From contig NZ_FCOX02000030.1 of the NCBI RefSeq assembly GCF_900044055.2, positions 1 through 64,000 on the forward strand: DNA of 64,000 nucleotides. Direction: 5' to 3'. The stretch comes from Caballeronia calidae. Its GTDB lineage: Bacteria > Pseudomonadota > Gammaproteobacteria > Burkholderiales > Burkholderiaceae. Positions 1-7,726 of this stretch are shown piece after piece; the first letter of the stretch is position 1; each line of letters opens with the position of its first letter. A program made the position numbers and the translations under genes. Under the pieces are notes generated by a model. The model saw only the letters and a list, made by a program, of their open reading frames with translations, made no database searches and was not told where the DNA came from.

Positions 1-1324
1 TGCCGGTGACTCGAAGCCAGTGGAGTCCGCTGGGATCGGTCTCAATCTGCCGCAGCGTCGTCCCCACGAGCTCGCCGGCCCGTAGGCCCGTCGCCACGCC
101 GAAGTCCAACAGAAACCGCAGCCGTTGCGCCGCTGACGCGGACCACCCGTACGAATATTCCAGGCCGTCGGCGATCGCCCGAACCAGCTGCCACTCGCCT
201 TCAGTAAAAGCGCGCGACGCATCGAGCGAAGCCGCGCGCGTCGCACCGCGAACCTTGACGCCCGAGAACGGATTGGCCAAGACGTAGCGTTGCTCGATCA
301 ACCAACGAAACAGCGCATTCAGAATGGCGAGGGCGTGCGCCGTGGAGCGCGCCGACAACGCGCCGGCGAAAGGGCGCCAATCGGGCGAACTCCGCGGGCG
401 CAACGGGCCCACCCACCGCGCGTGCGGGGTCGGTCGGCGCAAGAACGCGCGGTACGCCACCGCATCTTCGGTCGTCAGCGAGGACAGCGCGCGGCTGCGT
501 TCAACGATCGCCCACAGGATCAGACGCTCGGCTTCTTTCCGGTACGTGCGCTGGGTCGCCGGCGACTCGTGCAGCGAGAGCCATGCATGAACCGCGTCGT
601 AGTCGTTGCTGGCGTCGAGCGTACAGGTGGCCGACGGTGCCCTGAAGGTGCCCGCCGACCCATCGACCTCATGGGGCAGGCTCAGTGACTCCCACGGCAC
701 GACGATGCCACGCGGTTCAGACCGGATCAACGCGCGCGCCCGCTCGGTGAGGGCGGGGTGGGACGCAAAGAATGCTTCGATCGCTTTCGCGCTTGAGGCC
801 CCCAGGTCGGGAATGACGGTCCACCATTGACGCCGACGCGGAATACGGACGGTCAAGTCGGCGAGCGTGACGATGCCGTAGGCGTGCAGCGCGCGCACCG
901 CGCGAGGCGAGAACCACTGCTCGACGGGGTCGACGATGTCAGGCACGGGAGGGCGCGCGTGGCGAAGCCCTTCGATCGCGTGCGCCGCGGCTTTGGCGTG
1001 CTGCTCGCGCGTTGCGACCGGGTGACGGAGTACGTCCGCGAGGTCGGCACGCTTGAGCCGCTCAGCCCGGTTGACGAGTTGGCGGCGAATGCGCCCGATC
1101 GCGCCGCGGGCCGACGTCGTCGGCTCATGTGGCAAGAAGCGTCTGACCGCTTCACGCGAGGACAGGCCGGCGGTCCACGCGCGCAGCGCCGCCAGTTCGT
1201 CGGCGGTTGGCCAATCGGGCAGATCGGGCAGATCGGGCAGATCGGGCAGATCGGGCAGGCCGGGCAGGCCGGTGGCGGCGGGGGCGGCGGGGGCGGAGGC
1301 GGTCGATGACAGACGCGTTTTCAT
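1..1324 (-). CDS. Tyrosine-type phage integrase family protein, partial (3' end outside window)
   Basis: An open minus-strand frame runs from ATG at 1324 off the left edge with no stop (441 codons visible). The N-terminus is low complexity (Ala/Pro, then LPD repeats). It is followed by a helical region with the features of the DUF3701 'phage integrase' N-domain. A SAM-like core-binding domain begins around residue 250 (TQRTYRKEAERLILWA, then ALFRWLIEQRYVLANPF). The window ends inside the catalytic domain at LDFGVATGLRAGELVGTTL, whose Arg is the first catalytic residue of tyrosine recombinases. The remaining catalytic residues (Lys, His-x-x-Arg, His, Tyr) lie outside the window. Family members of this layout in Burkholderiaceae are 600-700 residues. 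It stands alone at the left edge of the catabolic island, pointing away from it. Its role as the island's integrase is inference. Confidence 0.88.
   Translation of the reverse strand, partial: MKTRLSSTASAPAAPAATGLPGLPDLPDLPDLPDLPDWPTADELAALRAWTAGLSSREAVRRFLPHEPTTSARGAIGRIRRQLVNRAERLKRADLADVLRHPVATREQHAKAAAHAIEGLRHARPPVPDIVDPVEQWFSPRAVRALHAYGIVTLADLTVRIPRRRQWWTVIPDLGASSAKAIEAFFASHPALTERARALIRSEPRGIVVPWESLSLPHEVDGSAGTFRAPSATCTLDASNDYDAVHAWLSLHESPATQRTYRKEAERLILWAIVERSRALSSLTTEDAVAYRAFLRRPTPHARWVGPLRPRSSPDWRPFAGALSARSTAHALAILNALFRWLIEQRYVLANPFSGVKVRGATRAASLDASRAFTEGEWQLVRAIADGLEYSYGWSASAAQRLRFLLDFGVATGLRAGELVGTTLRQIETDPSGLHWLRVTG
1214..1267 (-). repeat. 9-bp tandem repeat encoding LPD tripeptides in the integrase N-terminus
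   Basis: Five perfect head-to-tail copies of the 9-mer ATCGGGCAG and one variant (GCCGGGCAG) lie inside the integrase gene. On the minus strand they read Leu-Pro-Asp, Leu-Pro-Asp and so on, flanked by Leu-Pro-Gly. Unit length is a multiple of three, so slippage changes protein length without a frameshift. This is a candidate variable-number repeat. Confidence 0.9.
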
Positions 1325-1351
1325 GCCCGCGAGTTTAGCGCAGAAATAAGG

Positions 1352-1381
1352 CTATTAAGATAATGATAGTTATCTAAATAG
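1352..1381. promoter_or_regulatory. 30-bp AT-rich inverted repeat upstream of the integrase
   Basis: Arms CTATTAAGATAA and TTATCTAAATAG pair at 11 of 12 positions around a 6-nt centre, TGATAG. The element is 28 bp upstream of the integrase ATG and strikingly AT-rich against its GC-rich surroundings. It could be an autoregulatory operator, a recombinase core site or a promoter element; the sequence does not decide between these. Confidence 0.45.
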
Positions 1382-1757
1382 TCGCATTTCCGTGCGTGCG
1401 TACATGATCTACCGTCGCTCCCGTGCTGCTTCGTATCCCGATGCGTCGCGAACGCATTGGACGCATGCCTGACGACTAGGAAGTCGCAGGCAGGAAGCGG
1501 ACCGCATAACGGGGCCGGGAACTGCGAACCCTAAGAAGCTCTGATGGACGCCAGTCAGTCATTGGGCGGTCTTACCGCGTCGCGGCTGCCTTGACCGGTC
1601 GCCTGTCGAGCGTTGCCTTCGTTGCACCGGCACGCGATGAGCCATCCGAAGCGCCCAGGCTTACGTCCAATCGCAGCGCGCCTGACGCCGCACCGCATCA
1701 CGAGCGGAGACGACATGAGCGATTTGAAGAGACTGTCGAGCGTTTATGGGCGATAAT

Positions 1758-1769
1758 ATGGGATACCAG
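1758..1769. promoter_or_regulatory. GntR operator-like site A (ATGGGATACCAG)
   Basis: This matches the repeated palindrome ATGGNATNCCAT at all but the last fixed base. It lies 23 bp upstream of the first GntR gene. The preceding bases give TAATAT (1754-1759), a plausible -10 hexamer overlapped by the operator arm, which fits autorepression. Confidence 0.6.
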
Positions 1770-1792
1770 TTTTGATTCGTTAAAAGGCTGAA

Positions 1793-2470
1793 ATGTCGGA
1801 TCTCAAAGTTGACCGAAACGCGAAGACACTACGCGAACTGACGCTCGAAAAGCTGCGTGAAGCAATCGTGCAGGGTTATTTCCGCCCGGGCGCGCGACTC
1901 GTCGAGCGCACGCTGTGCGACGAATTGGGGGTGAGCCGCACCGTCGTGCGCGAAGTGCTGCGCCACCTCGAAACCGAAGGTCTGGTCGATATCGTCTCGC
2001 GTCAGGGGCCGGTCGTGGCACGGCTCGATCCGACACAGGTCTCCGAAATCTACGAGCTGCGCGGTCTGCTCGAAGCCAATGCAGCTCGCGCCTGCGCCAG
2101 GAATGCGACGCCCGAGATCATCGAAAAATTGCGCGGCATCCGGCGCAAGATCGAGGACGCCTTCGCTCGCGACGCCTTCGCGGAAGTCCTCACGCAAACA
2201 GAATCCTTCTATGACGTACTTTTCGAAGGCGCGCAGAAGTCGGTTTCGCTGTCTGTCGTGCGTTCGCTGAACACGCGGATCAACCGGCTGCGCGCGCTGA
2301 CGATTTCGTCGACGGGGCGTGGCGAGGAATCGAATCGGGAAATGAACGCGCTGCTCGAAGCCATAGAGCGAGGTGACGGCGATGCCGCGTTCGAAGCGTC
2401 CGCCGCGCACATCCGGCGGGTTGCGGGTCTGGCGCAACAGGCGCTCAGCCAGTCGAGCGAGCCAGAATAA
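1793..2470 (+). CDS. GntR family transcriptional regulator, FCD (FadR) subfamily
   Basis: This 225-residue regulator has an N-terminal winged helix (about residues 10-75; LREAIVQGYF, then LCDELGVSRTVVREVLRHLE) and a C-terminal helical FCD effector domain (about 80-215). AAAAGG sits 5 bp before the ATG. The recognition segment SRTVVREVLRHLETEGL is identical to that of the second GntR protein (8811-9596), so both probably bind the same operator. An operator copy lies in its own promoter and two more lie just downstream in front of the hydrolase operon. FCD regulators usually bind small carboxylates or similar metabolites and repress catabolic genes. I infer this is a local repressor of the island; the ligand is unknown. 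Confidence 0.9.
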   Translation: MSDLKVDRNAKTLRELTLEKLREAIVQGYFRPGARLVERTLCDELGVSRTVVREVLRHLETEGLVDIVSRQGPVVARLDPTQVSEIYELRGLLEANAARACARNATPEIIEKLRGIRRKIEDAFARDAFAEVLTQTESFYDVLFEGAQKSVSLSVVRSLNTRINRLRALTISSTGRGEESNREMNALLEAIERGDGDAAFEASAAHIRRVAGLAQQALSQSSEPE

Positions 2471-2499
2471 CCGCGCGACTGAAGAACCATCTGTCTGAC

Positions 2500-2526
2500 A
2501 AAAAACCGCCCGAGTGGCGGTTTTTT
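2500..2526 (+). terminator. Intrinsic terminator after the first GntR gene
   Basis: The arms AAAAACCGCC and GGCGGTTTTT flank a 5-nt loop (CGAGT), with six T residues at the 3' end. It starts 30 bp after the GntR stop codon. The A-tract on the left arm means it could also work on the opposite strand. Confidence 0.9.
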
Positions 2527-2556
2527 GTTGCCTGCCGCCCGCCAAAACACCGTCTC

Positions 2557-2568
2557 ATGGTATTCCAT
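2557..2568. promoter_or_regulatory. GntR operator-like site B (ATGGTATTCCAT)
   Basis: This is a perfect match to ATGGNATNCCAT. Its centre is 41 bp (about four helical turns) from site C, so two repressor dimers could sit on the same DNA face. It lies between the terminator and the hydrolase operon. Confidence 0.72.
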
Positions 2569-2597
2569 AATACTCTATCGAGGCTCGTGTACATAAT

Positions 2598-2609
2598 ATG
2601 GCATACCAT
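2598..2609. promoter_or_regulatory. GntR operator-like site C (ATGGCATACCAT)
   Basis: This is a perfect match to ATGGNATNCCAT, 68 bp upstream of the hydrolase ATG. As at site A, the left arm overlaps a TAATAT hexamer (2594-2599) that could serve as the -10 box of the operon promoter. Confidence 0.75.
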
Positions 2610-2677
2610 CATCTGCCGATTCAAATACGGCGTGGGAGACAGGCAATGAAGTATCAGGACACGAAGGAGCTGGGCGC

Positions 2678-3550
2678 ATGAAGCCGGAAGCAAGCCGCCT
2701 CGTCGCGGGCGCTATGGTGGGCGGCACGCGCTACAGCCTGTACGCGTCGCGCACGGGCAAGAGCGCCGGGACCGTCGCGCTTATCCACGGCGTGGGCATG
2801 AATCACAGCGTCTGGGCGCCGCAGATCGACGCACTCAGCGCGTACTTCGATGTGCTCGCCTACGACATGCCCGGCCACGGCGAAAGCGCATTGCCGAGCG
2901 CGGAACCGACGCTCGCCGAATACGCGATGCAGCTCTTCGCGCTGCTCGACGCGCTGAAGATCGAACGCGTGCACGTCGTCGGACATTCGATGGGCGCGCT
3001 CGTCGCGCTCGAGTTCGCGCTCACGTTTCCGGCTCGCACGCAGAGCGTTGCGGCCCTGAACGCCGTCTACGATCGCACGCCGGAACAAAGCGCCGCCGTG
3101 ATGAACCGCGCCTCGACGCTCGATGCGACCGAAACCGGCGCCGGCGTCGATGCAACCATTGCGCGCTGGTTCGGCGAGCCGGTGCCCGCGCATTTGGCGC
3201 AGTCCGCGCAAGACCTGCGCGCCTTGTTGCTGAACGTGGACCCGGTCGGATACGCGCGCACGTATCGGCTGTTCGCAAGTTCGGACGGCGCGCATGTCGG
3301 CCGTCTCGACAGCCTGAACATTCCCGCGCTTTTCCTGACCGGCGAATTCGATCCGAACTCCAGCCCGTCGATGTCGCAAGCGATGGCGTCGGCGGCTCGC
3401 AACGGCCGTGCCGAAGTCATCGACGGCGCGCGCCACATGATGAACGTCACCGACCCAGAGCGCGTCAACGAGCGGCTCGTCGCCTTTCTGACGCAAGCCG
3501 CGACCGCGCAACCAATCCACGCAACACAAACAGGAGCACGTCATGACTGA
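2678..3550 (+). CDS. Alpha/beta-fold hydrolase (copy 1)
   Basis: This 290-residue hydrolase has an oxyanion-hole motif HGVGMNH (about residue 38), the nucleophile elbow GHSMGAL (Ser104), and Asp225 and His253 completing a Ser-Asp-His triad. AAGGAG precedes the ATG by 8 bp. It is a same-length paralogue of the hydrolase at 17953-18825; by eye about two thirds of residues are identical. It overlaps the flavin reductase gene by 8 bp, so the two are translationally coupled. In the Rut pathway an enzyme of this fold (RutD) accompanies an LLM monooxygenase and flavin reductase. By analogy it may hydrolyse a ring-opened amide or ester intermediate, but the substrate is not known. Confidence 0.88.
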   Translation: MKPEASRLVAGAMVGGTRYSLYASRTGKSAGTVALIHGVGMNHSVWAPQIDALSAYFDVLAYDMPGHGESALPSAEPTLAEYAMQLFALLDALKIERVHVVGHSMGALVALEFALTFPARTQSVAALNAVYDRTPEQSAAVMNRASTLDATETGAGVDATIARWFGEPVPAHLAQSAQDLRALLLNVDPVGYARTYRLFASSDGAHVGRLDSLNIPALFLTGEFDPNSSPSMSQAMASAARNGRAEVIDGARHMMNVTDPERVNERLVAFLTQAATAQPIHATQTGARHD

Positions 3551-4499
3551 CACGATTCAAAGCCAGGCGCTCGATCTCGCTGAGTTTCGCCGCGCGCTCG
3601 GCGCGTTCGTGACCGGCGTGACGGTCGTCACGACCATTCAACCCGATGGCTCGCCGCGCGGCTTCACGGCGAATTCGTTCACGTCGGTGTCGCTCGATCC
3701 GCCGCTGGTTCTCGTGTGCATCGCCAAGACGGCGTCGAGTCACGCCGTTTTCTCGGCCACGGATCACTTCGCGGTGAGCGTGTTGGCGGAAGGCCAGAAG
3801 GCGGTGTCGGGCGTGTTCGCGTCGAAGTCCGCCGACAAGTTCACGCAGGTCGACTGGCACACGCGCGCGACCGGCGCACCGCTGATGAACGGCGCCGCCG
3901 CGAGCTTCGATTGCAGGACGCACGATGTCATCGATGCGGGCGATCACATCATCCTGATCGGCCGCGTCGTGGACTTCACGCACACGACCTCGTCGCCGCT
4001 CGGCTATTGCCGCGGCGCTTATGTGAACTTCAGCCTGTCGCAGGAAGCGCTGGCCGCCGCCGGCTCGCGCGCCAAAGTCGGCGCGATTCTGGAACTCGAT
4101 GGCGGCGTCGTTCTGCTGGACACGCCGCAAGGGCTGGAGTTGCCGTGCGGAGTCAAGCTCGAGCCATCGAGCGATGCAACCAGCTTGCGCGGCGTGCTCG
4201 CCAAGCTCGGCCTCGACGCGCATCTGGACTTTCTGTTCGCCGTGTTCGAGGAGAGCAGCGGCCATGCGCCGGGCGTGCACGTGTATTACCGCGGACGCGT
4301 GTCCAGCGATGGCCTCGCCGTGCCGTCGGCGCGTGTGCGCGTGGTCCCGCTCGGCGAGATTCCGTGGGACCGCATTCGCGACGACGCCGTTCGTTCGATG
4401 CTGCAACGCTACGTGCGCGAACGCAGCGAAGACGCGTTCGGCATCTATGTCGGCGACACCGCGACGGGCAAGGTTCAATCGCTGGCGACATCGCACTGA
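3543..4499 (+). CDS. Flavin reductase fused to a degenerate Nudix-like domain (copy 1)
   Basis: Residues 1-170 are a flavin reductase-like FMN-binding split barrel (VTGVTVVTT, then GFTANSFTSVSLDPPLVLVC), which supplies reduced flavin to a partner monooxygenase. About residues 177-318 look like a Nudix fold, with a strand pattern VGAILELDGG and a box-like segment at about 202-223. The catalytic REUxEExGU signature has become RGVLAKLGL, losing all three acidic residues, so Nudix hydrolysis is unlikely. The extra domain may bind a nucleotide or the monooxygenase. Stand-alone flavin reductases of two-component systems are usually 160-190 residues, so this is nearly twice the norm. No LLM gene follows directly; the nearest partners are the LLM proteins at 14.6 and 19.9 kb. 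Confidence 0.85.
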   Translation: MTDTIQSQALDLAEFRRALGAFVTGVTVVTTIQPDGSPRGFTANSFTSVSLDPPLVLVCIAKTASSHAVFSATDHFAVSVLAEGQKAVSGVFASKSADKFTQVDWHTRATGAPLMNGAAASFDCRTHDVIDAGDHIILIGRVVDFTHTTSSPLGYCRGAYVNFSLSQEALAAAGSRAKVGAILELDGGVVLLDTPQGLELPCGVKLEPSSDATSLRGVLAKLGLDAHLDFLFAVFEESSGHAPGVHVYYRGRVSSDGLAVPSARVRVVPLGEIPWDRIRDDAVRSMLQRYVRERSEDAFGIYVGDTATGKVQSLATSH

Positions 4500-4570
4500 A
4501 CGCCTGAGCAAAAATTCGCGCAGACGATACCGATTTTTTATCCCTTCGTCATGCGCTGAACGGAGAACCC

Positions 4571-4885
4571 ATGTTCTACGAAATCCGGACTTATCGAATC
4601 AAAACCGGCGCGGTTCCGGCTTATCTGAAACTCGTCGAGGAAGAGGGCATCGAGTTGCAGAAGAAGTATCTGCAGGACCTCGTCGGCTATTTCTTCTCGG
4701 AGATCGGACCGCTTAACCAGATCGTTCATATCTGGGCTTATCCGTCGCTCGATGAACGCGATCGCCGGCGCGCCGCGCTCGCAAACGATCCGGCGTGGCA
4801 GGCCTTCGCGCCGAAGATTCAGGCGCTCATGGAAGAGATGGAAAACAAGATCATGCGGCCGACGAATTTCTCGCCGCTCAAATAA
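4571..4885 (+). CDS. NIPSNAP family protein
   Basis: This 104-residue single-domain protein is of the NIPSNAP (dimeric alpha-beta barrel) type. Its opening MFYEIRTYRIKTG and central VHIWAYPSLDERDRRRAAL are typical. A GGAGAA ribosome site precedes the ATG. Proteins of this family occur in catabolic operons without an agreed reaction. A small barrel of this type could bind or isomerise an intermediate. It sits 71 bp after the flavin reductase and 57 bp before the ABC transporter genes, probably in one transcript. Confidence 0.82.
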   Translation: MFYEIRTYRIKTGAVPAYLKLVEEEGIELQKKYLQDLVGYFFSEIGPLNQIVHIWAYPSLDERDRRRAALANDPAWQAFAPKIQALMEEMENKIMRPTNFSPLK

Positions 4886-4942
4886 ACGACAAACAGACCG
4901 CTGACAACGCGGCTTCACTCACACATCAGGCAGGAGACAGCA

Positions 4943-5974
4943 ATGAACGCGAGAAAGAGTCTTTTTGCAGCGAGCTTGATCGCCGCCAGCGCGGCATGCG
5001 TATTCGGCACGCTCGCGCAAGCGGCTGAACCGATTGTCTTCACGAGCTGGGGCGGCACGACGCAATCGTCGCAGCAGAAGGACTGGGCTCAGCCGTTTGC
5101 ACAGGCGAACGGCATCAACGTGCTGATGGACGGACCGACCGACTACGGCAAGCTCAAGGCAATGGTCGAAAGCGGCAACGTGACGTGGGACGTGGTCGAT
5201 GTCGAAGGCGACTTCGCTTATGCGGCGCAGCAGGCGGGGCTCGTGGAGCCGATCGACTACAACGTCGTGAAGAAGGACGAGCTGGACCCGCGTTTCGCGA
5301 CGCCGTCCGCGGTCGGCAGCTTCTATTACTCGTTCGTGCTCGGCTATAACAAGGCCAAATTCGCAAGCGCGCAACCGGCCAACTGGACCGATCTCTTCGA
5401 CACGAAGAAGTTTCCGGGCAAGCGCACGCTCTACAAGTGGTCCGCGCCGGGCGTGCTCGAAATCGCATTGCTCGCGGACGGCGTGCCCGCGAACAAGCTC
5501 TATCCGCTCGATCTCGATCGCGCGTTCAAGAAGCTCGACACCATCAAGGGCGACATCGTCTGGTGGAGCGGCGGCGCGCAGTCCCAGCAATTGCTGGCCT
5601 CCGGCGAAGCGCCGATGGGCGTGTTCTGGAACGGACGGCTCCATGCTCTCGCTCAGACGGGCGTTCCCGTGGGCATCTCATGGAATCAGAATCTGACCGC
5701 GGCCGACATGCTCGTGGTTCCCAAAGGCTCGAAGCATAAAGCCGAAGCGATGAAGTTCCTCGCCTACGCGACCAGCGCTCAGGCTCAAGCCAAGTTCGCG
5801 ACCGATACGAACTACGCGCCGATCAACGTCAAGTCGCCGGCGATGATGGCCGCGGATGTTGCGAAGCAGTTGCCGGATCAATACAAGACTTCGCAGATCG
5901 ATCTCGACATGAAGTACTGGGCGCAGAACCGCGACGCAATCGCGAAGCGCTGGTACGCGTGGCAGTCGAAGTAA
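4943..5974 (+). CDS. ABC transporter periplasmic substrate-binding protein, spermidine/putrescine type
   Basis: The 343-residue product has a Sec signal peptide (positive start, hydrophobic core, cleavage after AQA near residue 27). The mature part is a PotD/PotF-like extracellular solute-binding protein: early FTSWGGTTQSSQQ, then WDVVDVEGDF, then the C-terminal KYWAQNRDAIAKRW. AGGAG precedes the ATG. It captures the substrate in the periplasm for the permeases encoded next. The polyamine-type family suggests a cationic or amine-bearing ligand, but this family also takes up other nitrogenous compounds, so the ligand is open. Confidence 0.9.
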   Translation: MNARKSLFAASLIAASAACVFGTLAQAAEPIVFTSWGGTTQSSQQKDWAQPFAQANGINVLMDGPTDYGKLKAMVESGNVTWDVVDVEGDFAYAAQQAGLVEPIDYNVVKKDELDPRFATPSAVGSFYYSFVLGYNKAKFASAQPANWTDLFDTKKFPGKRTLYKWSAPGVLEIALLADGVPANKLYPLDLDRAFKKLDTIKGDIVWWSGGAQSQQLLASGEAPMGVFWNGRLHALAQTGVPVGISWNQNLTAADMLVVPKGSKHKAEAMKFLAYATSAQAQAKFATDTNYAPINVKSPAMMAADVAKQLPDQYKTSQIDLDMKYWAQNRDAIAKRWYAWQSK

Positions 5975-6028
5975 GTCGTCGCTCATTCGCGGAGATCGCG
6001 GGCAACACAGCCTGGATTGGGAGTCACC

Positions 6029-6910
6029 ATGCCGAACGTCCTCAGTACCGTTGCACCTCCCGCCGCGAAAGCGCGGCGCAAACCGGACTGGCGCAGCATG
6101 CGCCTTCTCGCGCCCGCGCTGCTGTTGCTCGCGATCTTCTTCGTCCTGCCGGTGTTGTCGCTACTGCTTCGCAGCATTCTCGATCCGACGCCGGGCCTGC
6201 AAAACTATGCGGAGCTGCTCGGCTCGACAACCTATCTGAAGGTCTTCGGCAACACGTTTCTCGTCGCGACCGTGGTGACCATCGCCACGCTGGTCATTGG
6301 TTTTCCGACCGCGTGGCTGCTCGCCATCGCACCGCGCAAGATCAGCTCGTTGCTGTTCTCGATCCTGCTGTTGTCGATGTGGACCAACCTCCTCGCGCGC
6401 ACGTTCGCATGGATGGTGCTCTTGCAGTCGACCGGGCCGATCAACCGTTTGTTGATGGCGCTGCACATCATCAACGAGCCGCTCGCGCTGGTGAACAACC
6501 TCGTGGGCGTCACGGTCGGCATGACCTACATCATGCTGCCGTTCCTCGTGATGCCGCTGCACGCGACGCTGCGCAGCATCGATGCCTCCACGTTGCGCGC
6601 AGCCGCCGTATGCGGCGCGAATCGCTGGCAGGCGTTCTGGCGCGTGCTCGTGCCGCTCGCGGCGCCGGGCATCGCGTCGGGCGCGCTGATGGTCTTCGTG
6701 ATGGCGCTCGGCTACTTCGTGACGCCCGCTCTGCTCGGCGGACCCTCGTACATGATGCTGGCCGAACTCATCGCGCAGCTCGTGCAAGGGTTGTTGAACT
6801 GGGGCCTGGCCGGCGCCGCTGCATTCGTGCTGCTCGCGGTCACGCTTGCTCTTTTCGCGTTGCAGCTGCGCTTCACCGGCGGTGCGCGCGCAAGCATGGG
6901 AGGTCGCTGA
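6029..6910 (+). CDS. ABC transporter permease, PotB-like
   Basis: This 293-residue inner-membrane permease has about six transmembrane helices and the ATPase-docking EAA loop near residues 195-215 (RAAAVCGANRWQAFWRVLVP). I chose the ATG at 6029 because GGGAG lies 5 bp upstream; an in-frame TTG at 6017 falls on that ribosome site. It follows the binding protein and ends 1 bp before the second permease, so it forms a heterodimeric channel with it. Confidence 0.9.
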   Translation: MPNVLSTVAPPAAKARRKPDWRSMRLLAPALLLLAIFFVLPVLSLLLRSILDPTPGLQNYAELLGSTTYLKVFGNTFLVATVVTIATLVIGFPTAWLLAIAPRKISSLLFSILLLSMWTNLLARTFAWMVLLQSTGPINRLLMALHIINEPLALVNNLVGVTVGMTYIMLPFLVMPLHATLRSIDASTLRAAAVCGANRWQAFWRVLVPLAAPGIASGALMVFVMALGYFVTPALLGGPSYMMLAELIAQLVQGLLNWGLAGAAAFVLLAVTLALFALQLRFTGGARASMGGR

Positions 6911-6911
6911 C

Positions 6912-7715
6912 ATGTTGCTCGATTTCGATCGTCTCGGTTCGATGAAGTGGGTGTTGATCGCGATTGGCAGCGCCGTCGGACTCTTTCTGCTCCTGCCGAT
7001 TCTTTTTATCGTCGCGCTGTCTTTCGGCGATTCGCAGTGGCTGATCTTCCCCGCGCCGGGCTGGACGCTGGAGTGGTATCGCCAGTTGTTCACCGACTCC
7101 GGCTGGGTGGATTCGCTGCTCACCAGCGCCAAGCTCGCGGTGATCGTCACGGTGCTGTCGGTGGTGCTCGGCCTGCTTGCATCGCTTGCGCTGGTGCGCG
7201 GCAAGTTTCGCGGACGCGGCGCGGTGCAGGCGTTCTTCCTCACGCCGATGGTGCTGCCCGTGGTCGTGCTCGCGGTCGCGCTTTACGCGTTCAGCCTGCG
7301 CGTCGGACTCAACGGCACGACGACGGGCTTCGTCATCGGCCATCTGATCATTGCGCTGCCGTTCTCCATCATCTCGATCAGCAACTCGCTCGCGAGCTTC
7401 GATACGTCGCTCGAAGATGCGGCGCTCGTGTGCGGCGCGTCGCCGCTCGAAGTGAAGCTGCGCGTGACCTTGCCCGCGATTCATCTGGGCATCTTCGCGG
7501 CCGCCATCTTTTCGTTTCTTGCGTCGTGGGATGAAGTCGTGGTGTCCATCTTCATGTCGAGCCCGACGCTGCAGACCTTGCCGGTGCGCATCTGGTCGAC
7601 CTTGCGCCAGGATTTGACGCCCGTCGTCGCCGCGGCTTCGTCGCTGCTCGTCGCGCTGACGACCTTTTTGATGCTGGCGGCCGCGGTGTTGCGCCGTCCC
7701 CGTTCCGTGAAGTGA
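6912..7715 (+). CDS. ABC transporter permease, PotC-like
   Basis: This 267-residue second permease has a first transmembrane helix at about residues 12-35 and an EAA loop around residues 160-185 (EDAALVCGASPLEVKLRVTL). The ATG at 6912 is one base after the stop of the previous gene, consistent with coupled translation. It is the partner of the PotB-like subunit and is followed after 11 bp by the ATPase gene. Confidence 0.9.
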   Translation: MLLDFDRLGSMKWVLIAIGSAVGLFLLLPILFIVALSFGDSQWLIFPAPGWTLEWYRQLFTDSGWVDSLLTSAKLAVIVTVLSVVLGLLASLALVRGKFRGRGAVQAFFLTPMVLPVVVLAVALYAFSLRVGLNGTTTGFVIGHLIIALPFSIISISNSLASFDTSLEDAALVCGASPLEVKLRVTLPAIHLGIFAAAIFSFLASWDEVVVSIFMSSPTLQTLPVRIWSTLRQDLTPVVAAASSLLVALTTFLMLAAAVLRRPRSVK

Positions 7716-7726
7716 GGTAACGCGCC

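Larger units (their letters stand above)
1325..1792. other. Intergenic region between integrase and GntR gene
   Basis: This 468-bp stretch holds an AT-rich palindrome (1352-1381), a hairpin at 1467-1491 (GCCTG/CGACT against AGTCG/CAGGC, one bulged A, AGGA loop, no T-run) and a GntR operator-like site at 1758-1769. I see no convincing gene. The one frame of about 66 codons starts with TTG, has no ribosome binding site and resembles nothing. I find no tRNA-like fold that would mark a classical attachment site. Confidence 0.6.

Noticed and set aside
1214..1267. Tandem repeat considered as a CRISPR array
   Set aside because: Units are 9 bp, contiguous without spacers and in frame with a protein, so this is a coding minisatellite.
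827..1309. Plus-strand frame with a GQIGQIG collagen-like repeat
   Set aside because: It is the antisense shadow of the integrase gene. The minus strand gives a recognisable integrase with LPD repeats, while the plus frame has no family resemblance.
1591..1791. 66-codon plus-strand frame before the GntR gene
   Set aside because: It starts with TTG, has no ribosome site, overlaps operator A and resembles nothing.
4520..4545. T-rich run after the first flavin reductase as a terminator
   Set aside because: A run of six T residues is present, but no stable hairpin precedes it, so read-through into the NIPSNAP gene is more likely.
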